64,000 nucleotides of DNA from Chitinophagaceae bacterium (lineage in GTDB: Bacteria > Bacteroidota > Bacteroidia > Chitinophagales > Chitinophagaceae), in contig JACSRW010000029.1 in the NCBI GenBank assembly GCA_014879565.1, forward strand, positions 160,280 through 224,279. The letters are read 5' to 3'. How positions within the stretch are numbered: the stretch's first letter is position 1; each line of letters opens with the position of its first letter. A program made the translations under genes and the position numbers. A model generated the notes under the pieces. It saw only the letters and a list, made by a program, of their open reading frames with translations, ran no database searches and was not told where the DNA came from. Positions 8,742 to 18,316 of the stretch are shown here, piece by piece.

Positions 8742-9473
8742 TCAGTTTTGTCCGGCTCTGGTCTGGCTGCGCAATACGCTGAAAGTGTCATCGGTTACCT
8801 GGAAAATCACCGGGGCGCCCTTGCATACGCTGCCTGATATTTTTCCGCTGATTTCTTCCATCACTTCCGGAGTGAAGCGGTCAGCTTTTGCCGGATCAAT
8901 TACCATGTTTACCAGTAAGGTGCCCTGTTCATTTTTTGTCAGCTGAAAACTGATTGTCTTTTCAGGACTCATATACGTCTCCAGGAAAAGGGCCAGCGCA
9001 TCCGCCATTTCCTTGTTTTGGGTCAGATCAAACACTTCCACATTGCCCGAGACTGTTTTTTCTCCCCAGGCGGGGGCCAGTTCTTTCCGGAAACGGTATG
9101 CCCGCAGTTCTTTAAAGCGGTTATCTGTCAGGGTGAGGTTGACTGGCTGACCTGCAAATACACTGTCGGATACCAGGGTACAAATGGCATAAAAAGGGGC
9201 ATCTCCCACAGCATCGGCCTTTACCAGGTCGGCTACCATTTTAAGGAGGATAGTATCACCGTTTTGCTGCAACTGAAAACTCTTGGTGCCTTCATCGGCG
9301 GGGTTGGAGGCAGCCAGGGTGGCATCAAAGAGACGGGCTGTTTTTTCAGCCTGTTCCGCGGTGATGCCCTCTTTATAGTACACATCAATATTGGAGGAAC
9401 TTACTTTTTTCCCATAATTGGTGCAGGCACTGAGCAGAGAGAGCAGCGTGCAGGTCAGAAGAATACGGGTCAT
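8742..9473 (-). CDS. Lipoprotein with duplicated domain, unknown function
   Basis: A 243-residue predicted lipoprotein with lipobox LLSAC (Cys16). No known family was recognised. The mature protein consists of two similar halves: residues about 38-130 and about 150-238 share the order SFQL, a few residues, LLxMV or LLVNMV, D.....KAD, an S.SV.G.PV segment and a TD..F..LR ending. This suggests an ancient tandem duplication. It sits between uppP and a terminator on the minus strand. Confidence 0.7.
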   Translation of the reverse strand: MTRILLTCTLLSLLSACTNYGKKVSSSNIDVYYKEGITAEQAEKTARLFDATLAASNPADEGTKSFQLQQNGDTILLKMVADLVKADAVGDAPFYAICTLVSDSVFAGQPVNLTLTDNRFKELRAYRFRKELAPAWGEKTVSGNVEVFDLTQNKEMADALALFLETYMSPEKTISFQLTKNEQGTLLVNMVIDPAKADRFTPEVMEEISGKISGSVCKGAPVIFQVTDDTFSVLRSQTRAGQN

Positions 9474-9536
9474 GGACTTTTTTTTGCAGAGGTACGCTTT
9501 CTTCCTGCAATCCCCATACCCTGAAAAGGGGATTTT

Positions 9537-10337
9537 TCAGCTTTTTAAATAACCGGTAGCCAGGAGAATGAGGAGCAGGATACCACCTGCGATGCGGTAA
9601 TAGCCAAAAACCCGGAATCCGTGCCGTTGCAGAAAGCCGATAAAGAATTTAATGGCCAGCATGGCCACCACAAAGGCGACCAGGTTGCCGGCGATAAAAA
9701 TTTTCAGATCAGCCGTTGTCAGCATTTTATAGCCCTTAAGCATTTTATAGCCCGTAGCGGCTGCCATGGTGGGCACGGCCAGGAAAAAGGAAAATTCAGC
9801 CGCCAGTTTACGGGTCAGCTTTTGCTGCATGCCTCCGATGATACTGGCTGCGCTGCGGCTGACTCCGGGAATCATGGCCACACATTGCCAGAGGCCGATC
9901 CGGAAAGCGGTGGCAAAACTGATCTGCTCTTCCTTTACCACTGGATGCTCCTTAAACACATCATCAATAAACAGAAGGACAATTCCCCCGAGTATCATGG
10001 TAATGGCGACCGTTAATGAACTTTCCAGCAGGCTGTCAATCTTATCCGAAAAGATAAAACCCAGTCCCAGGGCAGGCAGCACCGCCACCAGTAATTTGAG
10101 GTAAAACAACCAGCCCTTTTTCCCCTGTGTGAACGGGGTGATAAATTTTTTCCAGTACAGCACTACCACAGCCAGGATGGCGCCAAGTTGAATACCGACG
10201 GTAAATAGTTTGGTGAATTCATTATCCGGAACACCCAGCAGCTTCTCCGTGATAATCATATGCCCGGTGGAAGAAATGGGCAGGAATTCGGTCAGCCCCT
10301 CCACAATGGCAATAATAATGGATTCCAGTAAGGTCAT
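9537..10337 (-). CDS. uppP: Undecaprenyl-diphosphate phosphatase
   Basis: UppP (BacA) dephosphorylates undecaprenyl pyrophosphate to recycle the lipid carrier for peptidoglycan synthesis. The 266-residue membrane protein has the first catalytic motif EGLTEFLPISSTGH (residues 13-26) and the second, PGVSRSAASI. It lies downstream of ftsX and the DUF3098 gene, an order common in Bacteroidota that links cell division with wall precursor recycling. Confidence 0.96.
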   Translation of the reverse strand: MTLLESIIIAIVEGLTEFLPISSTGHMIITEKLLGVPDNEFTKLFTVGIQLGAILAVVVLYWKKFITPFTQGKKGWLFYLKLLVAVLPALGLGFIFSDKIDSLLESSLTVAITMILGGIVLLFIDDVFKEHPVVKEEQISFATAFRIGLWQCVAMIPGVSRSAASIIGGMQQKLTRKLAAEFSFFLAVPTMAAATGYKMLKGYKMLTTADLKIFIAGNLVAFVVAMLAIKFFIGFLQRHGFRVFGYYRIAGGILLLILLATGYLKS

Positions 10338-10366
10338 GCGGGAAATTTAGCGGTAATCCGGGAAAT

Positions 10367-10394
10367 AAAAAAAGGCTGCTCAAACGGTACAGCC
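10367..10394 (-). terminator. Weak terminator between the DUF3098 gene and uppP
   Basis: The minus strand shows GGCTGT and GCAGCC arms (five pairs plus one G-U) followed by seven T. It may partly separate uppP from the upstream genes. Confidence 0.45.
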
Positions 10395-10415
10395 CCTTCC
10401 TTCTCCGCTTGTTTA

Positions 10416-10658
10416 TCAGGCAGCTTTGGGTTTCTTAAAGATGGCATAGATCTCTATCACCAGTCCCGCCAGAATCAGCAGGGGGGCTACGGTAATCCGG
10501 GTAGTGCTGTAAACGGCCTCCTTGTCAAACACGGCCGGGTCGGTATTGCTTTTGCCACCCGACATCAGAAACATGCCCAGCCCGATGACCAGGATCCCGA
10601 TCAGCATCCAGATATAATTTTCCTTTGTGAACATTACGGGTTTTTGTGACTCGCTCAT
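10416..10658 (-). CDS. DUF3098 domain membrane protein
   Basis: An 80-residue protein with two predicted membrane segments (IWMLIGILVIGLGMFLMSGG and VAPLLILAGLVIEIYAIF) joined by a short polar loop (DPAVFDKEAVYSTTRIT). This matches the small Bacteroidota family DUF3098, usually found between ftsX and uppP as here. The function is unknown; context suggests cell-envelope biogenesis or division. Confidence 0.85.
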   Translation of the reverse strand: MSESQKPVMFTKENYIWMLIGILVIGLGMFLMSGGKSNTDPAVFDKEAVYSTTRITVAPLLILAGLVIEIYAIFKKPKAA

Positions 10659-10690
10659 GTGGGTTGAATTAGGGGTGCAATATAGGGAAA

Positions 10691-10732
10691 ATGGAGAATA
10701 GGAAATGGAGAATGGAAAATAGGGGAAAGGGC
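10691..10732. repeat. Degenerate 7-bp tandem repeat with inverted partner
   Basis: Six heptamers (ATGGAGA, ATAGGAA, ATGGAGA, ATGGAAA, ATAGGGG, AAAGGGC) fill the gap between ftsX and the DUF3098 gene. A partly complementary stretch follows at about 10737-10765 (CCCC, TTTCCACTTTCCAT), so the tract could fold into a long imperfect hairpin. Confidence 0.5.
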
Positions 10733-10765
10733 GGATTCCCCACTATCTAATTTCCACTTTCCATC

Positions 10766-11638
10766 TCAGTATAAGTCATCGAGTTTCATCTTCAGGTACT
10801 TAATCACACTCCGGTGGGTACTGAAAACGGTAATGGCGATACCCAGGAAAATCAGGCCGACAAAAAGTACAACCAGGCTGGAATTGTCGTGTATGGCTTT
10901 CATTTCGGGAATAAATTTTTCCAGGACCAGCAGGAACAGAATAACAGCGCCGGTGGCTATCACCCCGCTGATCGCCCCGTTGATCACCGCCCGGATATTC
11001 ATGGGTTTGGCGATAAACCAGCGGGTGGCTCCCACCATTTGCATGGTTTTTATCAGGAATCGGTTGCTGAACATGGCCAGTTTAATGGTATTGTCAATCA
11101 GTACGATCACTACCAGGGCCAGTACAATGGCCACGATCAGGATACCCAGGCTGATATTCCGCAGGTTGGTGCTCATCTTGCTGATCAGGGCTTCCGGGTA
11201 CTCCACATCACTTACATAGGTCTGGTTCTTCAGATCCGTTTTGATGGCATTCAGGGAATCAGTATTGAGATAATTATGCTTTACTTTAAAATCAATGCTG
11301 TTGGGCAGGGGATTTTCGCTGAGTACTTCCGACCAGTCCTTGTTCCCGTCGGCCAGGTATTTCTTTTTGGCTATTTCCTTGGTTACATAAGTGTACTCCC
11401 GGATATAGGGTTTGGCGCTGATATACTGCATCAGGGCGGCGCTGTCTTTCGGATTCAGATCTCCCCGCAGGTAAGCACTTACGGTTACGTTTTCCCGGAA
11501 ATGGTCGGAAAGTTTATTGGTGTTGATAACAATCAAACCGATAATTCCCAGGAAGAACAAGACCAGGGTAACCCCCAGGATGGACATAAAATAGGATGGC
11601 TTTCCTCTCTTGATAGATGCTTTTCCTGCCTGCGACAT
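10766..11638 (-). CDS. ftsX: Cell division protein FtsX
   Basis: FtsX is the permease partner of the ATPase FtsE and helps control peptidoglycan hydrolases at the septum. The 290-residue protein has one N-terminal membrane segment (FMSILGVTLVLFFLGIIGLI), an extracytoplasmic domain of about 120 residues and three C-terminal membrane segments with the FtsX permease motif. The ATG at 11638 gives the family-like start MSQAGKASIKRGKPSYF; an upstream in-frame ATG at 11692 would place the start ahead of the -7 box at 11670-11677. Confidence 0.92.
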   Translation of the reverse strand: MSQAGKASIKRGKPSYFMSILGVTLVLFFLGIIGLIVINTNKLSDHFRENVTVSAYLRGDLNPKDSAALMQYISAKPYIREYTYVTKEIAKKKYLADGNKDWSEVLSENPLPNSIDFKVKHNYLNTDSLNAIKTDLKNQTYVSDVEYPEALISKMSTNLRNISLGILIVAIVLALVVIVLIDNTIKLAMFSNRFLIKTMQMVGATRWFIAKPMNIRAVINGAISGVIATGAVILFLLVLEKFIPEMKAIHDNSSLVVLFVGLIFLGIAITVFSTHRSVIKYLKMKLDDLY

Positions 11639-11669
11639 GCGACTCTGTTTAAAGATGAATGGATCGGGA

Positions 11670-11677
11670 CAAAAATA
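11670..11677 (-). promoter_or_regulatory. -7 promoter box of ftsX
   Basis: The minus strand reads TATTTTTG, an exact TAnnTTTG match, 31 bases before the ftsX start. It is divergent from the leuS box at 11733-11740. Confidence 0.55.
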
Positions 11678-11732
11678 GCAGAATAAACCCATTCCCGGTG
11701 CGGTTTTCCGGGCCCTTTCGGGTCATAATCAG

Positions 11733-11740
11733 TATTTTTG
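11733..11740 (+). promoter_or_regulatory. -7 promoter box of leuS
   Basis: TATTTTTG is an exact TAnnTTTG match. The leader to the ATG at 11855 would be just over 100 bases and contains two small stems (CTGCC/GGCAG at 11741-11759 and CCGG/CCGG just after). No T-box or known riboswitch was recognised. Confidence 0.5.
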
Positions 11741-11854
11741 CTGCCCATTTAAACGGCAGGGTTCCGGTCATATTGCCGGCTGACTGAAAGATATTGTTAA
11801 AGAATACTGGTCCGGCAGCGGCCCCTTCCCAAAATAATCAAGCAAGAAAAGCGT

Positions 11855-14800
11855 ATGGAATACCAGTTCAGGCAGATTGAATCAAAATGGCAGGAAGAAT
11901 GGAAGAAATCAGGTGCCTACAAAGTGTCTGATGACTTGAGCAAACCCAAATGTTTTGTACTGGATATGTTTCCCTATCCCAGTGGCGCCGGTCTGCATGT
12001 GGGGCATCCCCTGGGTTATATCGCATCGGATATTTACAGCCGGTACAAAAGACTGAAAGGATTCAATGTCCTGCACCCGATGGGCTTCGACAGCTTTGGC
12101 CTCCCGGCAGAGCAATATGCCCTGGATACCGGTCAGCATCCTGCCGTAACTACCAAAAAGAATATTGAGACTTTTAAATCGCAGCTGAATAATATTGGCT
12201 TTTGTTACGACTGGGAACGGGAAGTGCAGACCAGTGATCCTGCGTATTACAAATGGACCCAGTGGATCTTTCTGCAGTTATTCGGCTCCTTTTTTAACCG
12301 GCAGACCGGCAAAGCTGAGCCGGTGGAAAACCTGGTTGCGGCTTTTGAACAAGAGGGAAATGCCGGCCATCCCTGCCCGGGGGATAACCGTATTCTTTTT
12401 ACGGCAGCCGAATGGGAAACATTTGATGAAAAACAAAAAGCGGATATCCTGATGGAATACCGCCTGGCCTATTGCGGATACGGGGAAGTGAACTGGTGTG
12501 AAGCCCTGGGTACCGTGCTGGCCAATGATGAAGTGGTTAACGGAGTGAGTGAGCGGGGCGGACACCCGGTGGTGAAAAAGAAATTACGCCAATGGTACCT
12601 GCGGATTACAGAATATGCAGACCGCCTGCTGGAAGGACTGGACCGGATTGAGTTCAGCGATGCCATGAAGGAAATGCAGACCAACTGGATCGGAAAATCT
12701 TCGGGAGCTGAGATAGATTTTGAAGTGAAAAAGCCCGTCCGGAATACAGGCGCTGATGAAGTGGAAAGAGCCACCACCCTCCGCGTATATACGACCCGGC
12801 CCGATACTATTTTTGGCGTGGATTTTATGGTTGTTGCCCCGGAACTGGATATCGTGGAAGAACTGAAATCAGATGAACAGGCAGCCGCGGTGGATGAATA
12901 CCTGGCCTATGTAAAAAGCCGCAGTGAAAGGGAACGTATGGCAGAAAAGAAAATCAGCGGAGTGTTTACCGGCTCTTATGCCATCAATCCTTTTGATGGC
13001 CGGGAGATTCCCATCTGGATTTCGGAATATGTACTGGCCGGTTATGGCACGGGAGCCATTATGGCCGTACCCTGCGGAGACGAACGCGATCACAAGTTTG
13101 CCCGGCATTTTAATATTCCAATCACCAATATTATCGGATCCCATTATAACGGAGAAGAAGCCAATCCCACCAAAGACGCGATTCTTGAAAATTCAGGGTT
13201 TCTCAACGGACTGCTGATGAAGGAGGCTATTGAAGTGGCGATCGGTGCCATTGAGGAAAAAAGAATCGGGGTGCGGAAAAAGAATTACAAAATGCGGGAT
13301 GCCGCTTTCAGCCGCCAGCGTTACTGGGGCGAACCCTTCCCGATAGTCTGGAAAAACGGGATCGCGTACCCGTTTGCGGAAAATGAATTACCCCTGGAGC
13401 TTCCGCATGTGGACAGCTATAAACCCGGGCCCGACGGGGAAGGGCCGCTGGCGAATATCAAAGACTGGACCGGCCGGCAACTGGAGACCAATACCATGCC
13501 CGGTTATGCCGGTTCCAGCTGGTATTTCCTGCGCTATATGGATCCGAAAAACGACCAGGAATTCTGCAGCCGTAAATTATCCGATTACTGGAACCAGGTG
13601 GATCTCTATATCGGTGGTACTGAACATGCCGTAGGGCACCTGCTCTACAGCCGGATGTGGACCAAGGTACTCTTTGATCTCGGCCATATCGGTTACGATG
13701 AACCCTATAAGAAACTGGTGAACCAGGGAATGATACAGGGTGTAAGCGCTTTTGCGAATTTTATTGGGTTCAACTTTGGAGTAAATATGTTGGGGGATAT
13801 TACTGAAGATCAAAAACAACTTGTCAAGGAGTTAAAGGAAAAATATGTTGCGTTAAAAAACGTCTTTTTATCAGATGATTTGATGGATGTGATAAGAAAA
13901 TCTTATTTGGAACCTAAAACAGATGAAGAAAAAGAGCATATGACTCTTCAAAATAAGTTATACTCATTATTACTGAAACCAGTTTACGAAGATATTGAAG
14001 TAATGGGTTTGAAGGATATAGTAAGGGTTGCTCCATTAAATAATTATTATAGAGTTCATATTCCTATTGAGTATGTAAATCACAAGGATGAGTTAGATGA
14101 AGAAAGACTTAAATCTGAGGTTTCTCGATTTGAGGGTTCCATTTTTATAGCAAAGAATGAAAAGTTTATTTGCTCAAGAGAGGTGGAAAAAATGTCCAAG
14201 TCCAAGTATAATGTTGAGAATCCAGATGTGATTATCGAAAAATACGGCGCCGACACTTTCCGCATGTATGAAATGTTCCTGGGCCCCGTAGAACTCAGCA
14301 AGCCCTGGGATACTAAGGGGATTGAAGGGGTGCACCGGTTCCTGAAAAAATTCTGGCGGCTTTTTGCCGATGAAACAAAGGGCTGGCTGGTTACTGATGC
14401 CGAACCAACGGCAGAAGAACTGAAAGTCCTGCACCGTACCATTAAAAAAATTGAAGACGATACAGAACGGTTCAGTTTTAATACGGCGGTCAGCGGATTT
14501 ATGATTGCCACCAATGAACTGAGCGATCTGAAATGTCATAAAAGGGCCATCCTGGAACCGCTGCTGATCCTGCTTACCCCTTATGCCCCGCATATCTGCG
14601 CTGAACTCTGGCAACAGCTTGGCCATTCAGACAGTATACTGGATGCGCCCTACCCGGTATTTGATGCCCGGCATGTGGCCGAGAGCAGTAAGGAATACCC
14701 GGTTTCGGTCAATGGTAAACTGCGTACCACGATGACGATATCCCTGGATGCTGCCCAGGCCGAGGTGGAAGCCCTGGTACTGGCCAATGAAGTGGTGCAG

Positions 14801-14872
14801 AAATGGCTGGAGGGCAAAACGCCGAAAAAAATCATTTTTGTCAGGGGTAAAATGGTGAATGTGGTGGTCTGA
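11855..14872 (+). CDS. leuS: Leucyl-tRNA synthetase with atypical leucine-specific domain
   Basis: LeuRS charges tRNA-Leu and edits mischarged tRNA. At 1005 residues it is longer than most bacterial forms. The HIGH motif is HVGH (48-51), the CP1 editing domain carries TTRPDT (313-318), and KMSKS is at 779-783. From about codon 632 to 793 (13750-14235) the DNA turns sharply AT-rich: 13921-13980 has 17 G/C of 60, against 31 of 60 at 13501-13560. This stretch covers the leucine-specific domain just before KMSKS and is about 60 residues longer than I expect for Bacteroidota LeuRS. The frame is intact and catalytic residues are kept, so the enzyme is probably active. Confidence 0.96.
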   Translation: MEYQFRQIESKWQEEWKKSGAYKVSDDLSKPKCFVLDMFPYPSGAGLHVGHPLGYIASDIYSRYKRLKGFNVLHPMGFDSFGLPAEQYALDTGQHPAVTTKKNIETFKSQLNNIGFCYDWEREVQTSDPAYYKWTQWIFLQLFGSFFNRQTGKAEPVENLVAAFEQEGNAGHPCPGDNRILFTAAEWETFDEKQKADILMEYRLAYCGYGEVNWCEALGTVLANDEVVNGVSERGGHPVVKKKLRQWYLRITEYADRLLEGLDRIEFSDAMKEMQTNWIGKSSGAEIDFEVKKPVRNTGADEVERATTLRVYTTRPDTIFGVDFMVVAPELDIVEELKSDEQAAAVDEYLAYVKSRSERERMAEKKISGVFTGSYAINPFDGREIPIWISEYVLAGYGTGAIMAVPCGDERDHKFARHFNIPITNIIGSHYNGEEANPTKDAILENSGFLNGLLMKEAIEVAIGAIEEKRIGVRKKNYKMRDAAFSRQRYWGEPFPIVWKNGIAYPFAENELPLELPHVDSYKPGPDGEGPLANIKDWTGRQLETNTMPGYAGSSWYFLRYMDPKNDQEFCSRKLSDYWNQVDLYIGGTEHAVGHLLYSRMWTKVLFDLGHIGYDEPYKKLVNQGMIQGVSAFANFIGFNFGVNMLGDITEDQKQLVKELKEKYVALKNVFLSDDLMDVIRKSYLEPKTDEEKEHMTLQNKLYSLLLKPVYEDIEVMGLKDIVRVAPLNNYYRVHIPIEYVNHKDELDEERLKSEVSRFEGSIFIAKNEKFICSREVEKMSKSKYNVENPDVIIEKYGADTFRMYEMFLGPVELSKPWDTKGIEGVHRFLKKFWRLFADETKGWLVTDAEPTAEELKVLHRTIKKIEDDTERFSFNTAVSGFMIATNELSDLKCHKRAILEPLLILLTPYAPHICAELWQQLGHSDSILDAPYPVFDARHVAESSKEYPVSVNGKLRTTMTISLDAAQAEVEALVLANEVVQKWLEGKTPKKIIFVRGKMVNVVV

Positions 14873-14944
14873 ACCCGGTGATTTGATCAGCGGTCAGGCT
14901 ATCAGGTTTTTTGGGCGTAACTTAATTGCCCAAAATCAAGCCGC

Positions 14945-17900
14945 ATGAAATATCTGCTTTTTATGACCGCCCTGCTGGTTGCAAGCATCACCGGGGCACA
15001 ATCCCCTGTTTATTTTCTTTCTCATCCCACCCTTACTCCCGACGGGGAGATCGTTGTTTTCAGTTTTGAGGGAGATCTGTGGAAAGCTTCGGTGAAAGAC
15101 GGGAAAGCCACCCGGCTGACCGCTATGCCGGGCTATGAAACGTCCCCCCGGGTTTCACCCGACGGGAAATGGATCGCCTTTACCGGCCGGCAAAACGGCA
15201 ATGCGGATATCTACCTGATGCCCCTGGAAGGCGGGGAAATAAAACAACTCACCTGGCACAGCGGAAATGATGAACTGAGCAGCTGGTCCTGGGATGCAAA
15301 ATCCGTTTATCTCAACAGTAACCGGATGGGACAGGTAGCCGGGTATAAACTCAGCATAACCGGGGGGACACCCCGCCGGGTATTCGGAAATTATTTTTTC
15401 CAGTATGATCATAACCTCGCCGAACACCCGAAAACCGGGGAGATTTTTTTCAATGATACCTGGGAAAGCAGCAACCAGGTACAGCGCAAACGGTACAAAG
15501 GGGCTTTTAATCCGGATATCCAGTCGTATGATTTCAGCAGCAAACAGCATAAAAAATATACAGACTGGGAAGGAAAGGATTTTGCCGCTACGCTCGACCG
15601 GACCGGCAACCTCTATTTCATATCCGACGAAGTAAACGGGGAGTATAATCTCTTTACCGTGGAGAACGGAAAGAAAAAGGCCCTGACCCGGTTTAACAGT
15701 TCTATCCGCAACCCGCAGGTAAGTGCAGACGGGAGAAGGGTGGTTTACGAAAGGGACTACCGGCTCTGGATCTATGAGGTGAAAACAGGAAAAGATAACC
15801 AGCTTCCGGTAACCCTTTACCGCAATCCGGTGCTGGAAAAAGAAAAGGATTTTGACGTGCGGGGGAATATAGAAAGGTTTGATGTGTCACCCGACGGGAA
15901 AAAACTGGCCTTTATTTCAAGAGGGGAGCTTTTTGTCAGCGATATCGAGGGCAAGTTTGTGCGCAAACTGGAAAGAGGTTCTGCTGAAAGGGCGGGGGAA
16001 GTAAAGTGGATGGCGGATAACCGCAGCCTGCTTTTCAGCCAGACGGCTGAGGGTTATTATAACTGGTTTACCATCCGGGCAGACAGCACCGGTTCCCTGC
16101 GCCAGTTGACCCGGGAAAAGAGAAATAACCGGTCACTGATACTCAATAAAAAAAGAACAAAAGCGGTGTACCTGAGCGGACGCGATGAACTGCGTTTGCT
16201 GGACCTGAAAACCCTGCAGAGCGAGCGGATCGTTAAAGATGAGTTCTGGGCTTTCCAGAACAGCGATCCTTCTTTCTCTCCTGATGATCAGTATGTGCTT
16301 TTTACCGCCAAGCGGAATTTTGAGGAAGACATTTTCATTTATTCCCTGCAGGAGAAAAAGACCATCAACCTTACGCAAACGGGTGTTACCGAGAATAATC
16401 CGTACTGGTCGCCCGACGGGAAATACATTTACTTCAGTTCGCAACGGCTGAAGCCGGCTTATCCCTTTGGTATGCCCAATGCCCGGGTATACCGGGTAGC
16501 CCTGGAAAAACTGGATGAGCCCTACCGGTCCGACAAACTGAATGATCTTTTCCGGGAGGAAAAAAAGGACAGTGCAGGTAAAAAATCCAACGGAGATTCT
16601 GCCAGGTCCATGCGTATTGACACAGACCGGATCCTGGAACGCTTTGAGCAGATCAGTCCTTCAATAGGTTTACAGTTTCTCTCTTTTGTTTATCAGAAAG
16701 GAGAGAAAACAACCGTATTATATGGCAGTAACCACGGAGAAGGGAGACCGGCTCTCTGGAAAACGGTGATGGAACCTTTTGAGCAGCCAAAAACAGAAAA
16801 GATAGCGGGCACAGACAATACTTTTGGCTTTGATATCGCAGAAGTGAATGATAAATTATTTGTGCTTTGCAATGGCGCCATCTGCAAACTGAACCTGGAT
16901 GGAAATAAAGCAGAACCGCTGGTCATCAGCCATACTTTCCGCCGCAATCTCTCGGCCGAGTTCAGCCAGTTATTTGAAGAGGCCTGGGCCCAGATGGAGG
17001 AAGGTTACTATGATGAAAATTTTCACGGGCTTGACTGGAAAAAAACCAGGGCCTACTACAGCCGGTTTGTGCCTTTCCTGAATAACCGGGCAGATCTCCG
17101 GACTTTGCTGAATGATATGCTGGGAGAACTCAACTCCTCACACCAGGGATTCAGTACGTCCGGACCGGATGAATCCGTTCCGCTTCAGCAGGTGACTATG
17201 GAAACGGGTATCGTATTTGAGGAGGAGTCGCCCTATAAAGTCAGGTATGTGTTACCGCGTTCGGCAGCCGACCGGAAGCCGGTGGATATTCAGCCCGGTG
17301 ATCAGCTGGTGGCGGTAAACGGCATACAGACCGATCTGTCCACGGACCGGAACTTTTATTTTACCAAACCGTCGCGGGATGCGGAACTGGTCCTTGAATT
17401 TAACCGGAACGGAAAAAGGATCAGTACCCGGGTACACCCGCAGTTAAACCTTTATCAAAACCTCTACGATGAGTGGATTGACGCCAATCAGCGTCGGGTG
17501 GAGGAAAAGGGCAGGGGGCAGATTGCTTATGGCTATATGAAGAATATGGGAACCGGTGAACTGGAGCAGTTTATCATAGATATGACCAGAGAACTTCAGG
17601 GTAAAAAAGGACTGATCTTTGATCTCCGGTACAATACCGGCGGAAATGTGCATGACGAAGTGTTGCGTTTTCTTTCCCAAAAATCCTACCTGCGCTGGAA
17701 ATACCGGGAAGGGGCGCTGACTACCCAGTCGAATTTCACGCCTTCAGATATTCCGATTATTCTCCTGATCAATGAGCAGTCACTCAGTGATGCGGAGATG
17801 ACTTCTGAAGGTTTCAAGGCGCTTAAGCTCGGTACGGTCATTGGTAATGAAACCTATCGCTGGATCATTTTTACCAGCGGGGTGGGGCTGGTGGACGGCT

Positions 17901-18070
17901 CTTTTGTCCGGATGCCGGCCTGGGGCTGTTATTCACTCGACGGAAAAGACCTGGAGCTGACCGGTGTGCAGCCGGATATTAAGGTGATCAACAGTTTTAC
18001 GGATAAACTCAGCGGCAGAGATCCGCAACTGGACAGGGCGGTGGAGGAATTGCTGAAAAAAATCCGTTAG
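14945..18070 (+). CDS. Tricorn-type S41 family peptidase
   Basis: A 1041-residue secreted or periplasmic serine protease of the tricorn type. A signal peptide (about residues 1-19, ending ITGAQ) is followed by WD40/TolB-like beta-propeller repeats up to about residue 560 (repeated SPDGK motifs). Then come the tricorn core domain, a PDZ domain (near PVDIQPGDQLVAVNGI) and the S41 catalytic domain. Likely catalytic residues are His733 (NSSHQG), Ser948 (SLSDAEM) and Glu1004 (LELTGVQPD). The family degrades oligopeptides; the physiological substrate here is unknown. Confidence 0.9.
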   Translation: MKYLLFMTALLVASITGAQSPVYFLSHPTLTPDGEIVVFSFEGDLWKASVKDGKATRLTAMPGYETSPRVSPDGKWIAFTGRQNGNADIYLMPLEGGEIKQLTWHSGNDELSSWSWDAKSVYLNSNRMGQVAGYKLSITGGTPRRVFGNYFFQYDHNLAEHPKTGEIFFNDTWESSNQVQRKRYKGAFNPDIQSYDFSSKQHKKYTDWEGKDFAATLDRTGNLYFISDEVNGEYNLFTVENGKKKALTRFNSSIRNPQVSADGRRVVYERDYRLWIYEVKTGKDNQLPVTLYRNPVLEKEKDFDVRGNIERFDVSPDGKKLAFISRGELFVSDIEGKFVRKLERGSAERAGEVKWMADNRSLLFSQTAEGYYNWFTIRADSTGSLRQLTREKRNNRSLILNKKRTKAVYLSGRDELRLLDLKTLQSERIVKDEFWAFQNSDPSFSPDDQYVLFTAKRNFEEDIFIYSLQEKKTINLTQTGVTENNPYWSPDGKYIYFSSQRLKPAYPFGMPNARVYRVALEKLDEPYRSDKLNDLFREEKKDSAGKKSNGDSARSMRIDTDRILERFEQISPSIGLQFLSFVYQKGEKTTVLYGSNHGEGRPALWKTVMEPFEQPKTEKIAGTDNTFGFDIAEVNDKLFVLCNGAICKLNLDGNKAEPLVISHTFRRNLSAEFSQLFEEAWAQMEEGYYDENFHGLDWKKTRAYYSRFVPFLNNRADLRTLLNDMLGELNSSHQGFSTSGPDESVPLQQVTMETGIVFEEESPYKVRYVLPRSAADRKPVDIQPGDQLVAVNGIQTDLSTDRNFYFTKPSRDAELVLEFNRNGKRISTRVHPQLNLYQNLYDEWIDANQRRVEEKGRGQIAYGYMKNMGTGELEQFIIDMTRELQGKKGLIFDLRYNTGGNVHDEVLRFLSQKSYLRWKYREGALTTQSNFTPSDIPIILLINEQSLSDAEMTSEGFKALKLGTVIGNETYRWIIFTSGVGLVDGSFVRMPAWGCYSLDGKDLELTGVQPDIKVINSFTDKLSGRDPQLDRAVEELLKKIR

Positions 18071-18137
18071 GAGTAAAGAGGGGGTGGCGATAATTGGCTG
18101 ATATATAATATATATACTGCCAAAGGACTCCTATTTT

Positions 18138-18192
18138 GTTTTGGTCGGAATTTGTTTTATTTCCTATATTAGTCCCGTATTTTGACCAAAAC
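18138..18192. promoter_or_regulatory. Inverted repeat upstream of the large T9SS cargo gene
   Basis: Two 9-bp arms, GTTTTGGTC (18138-18146) and GACCAAAAC (18184-18192), flank a 37-base AT-rich spacer. The 246-base gap 18071-18316 contains no gene. The site may be a protein-binding or promoter region for the gene starting at 18317. Confidence 0.35.
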
Positions 18193-18316
18193 CGGCTTAT
18201 CAGAAAGTCTTTCAACTTCTTTTCAGCGGCTGGGCCTGATGCACCATACGTTAAATTCCCAATAGCCTACAAAACCACCCGTTCCACAGAACCACATTTA
18301 AACCAAACATCTGCGT

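Noticed and set aside
13750..14235. Intein or frameshift in leuS
   Set aside because: The frame stays open, no splice-junction residues (Cys/Ser start, His-Asn end) or intein blocks are visible, and KMSKS lies inside the unusual segment.
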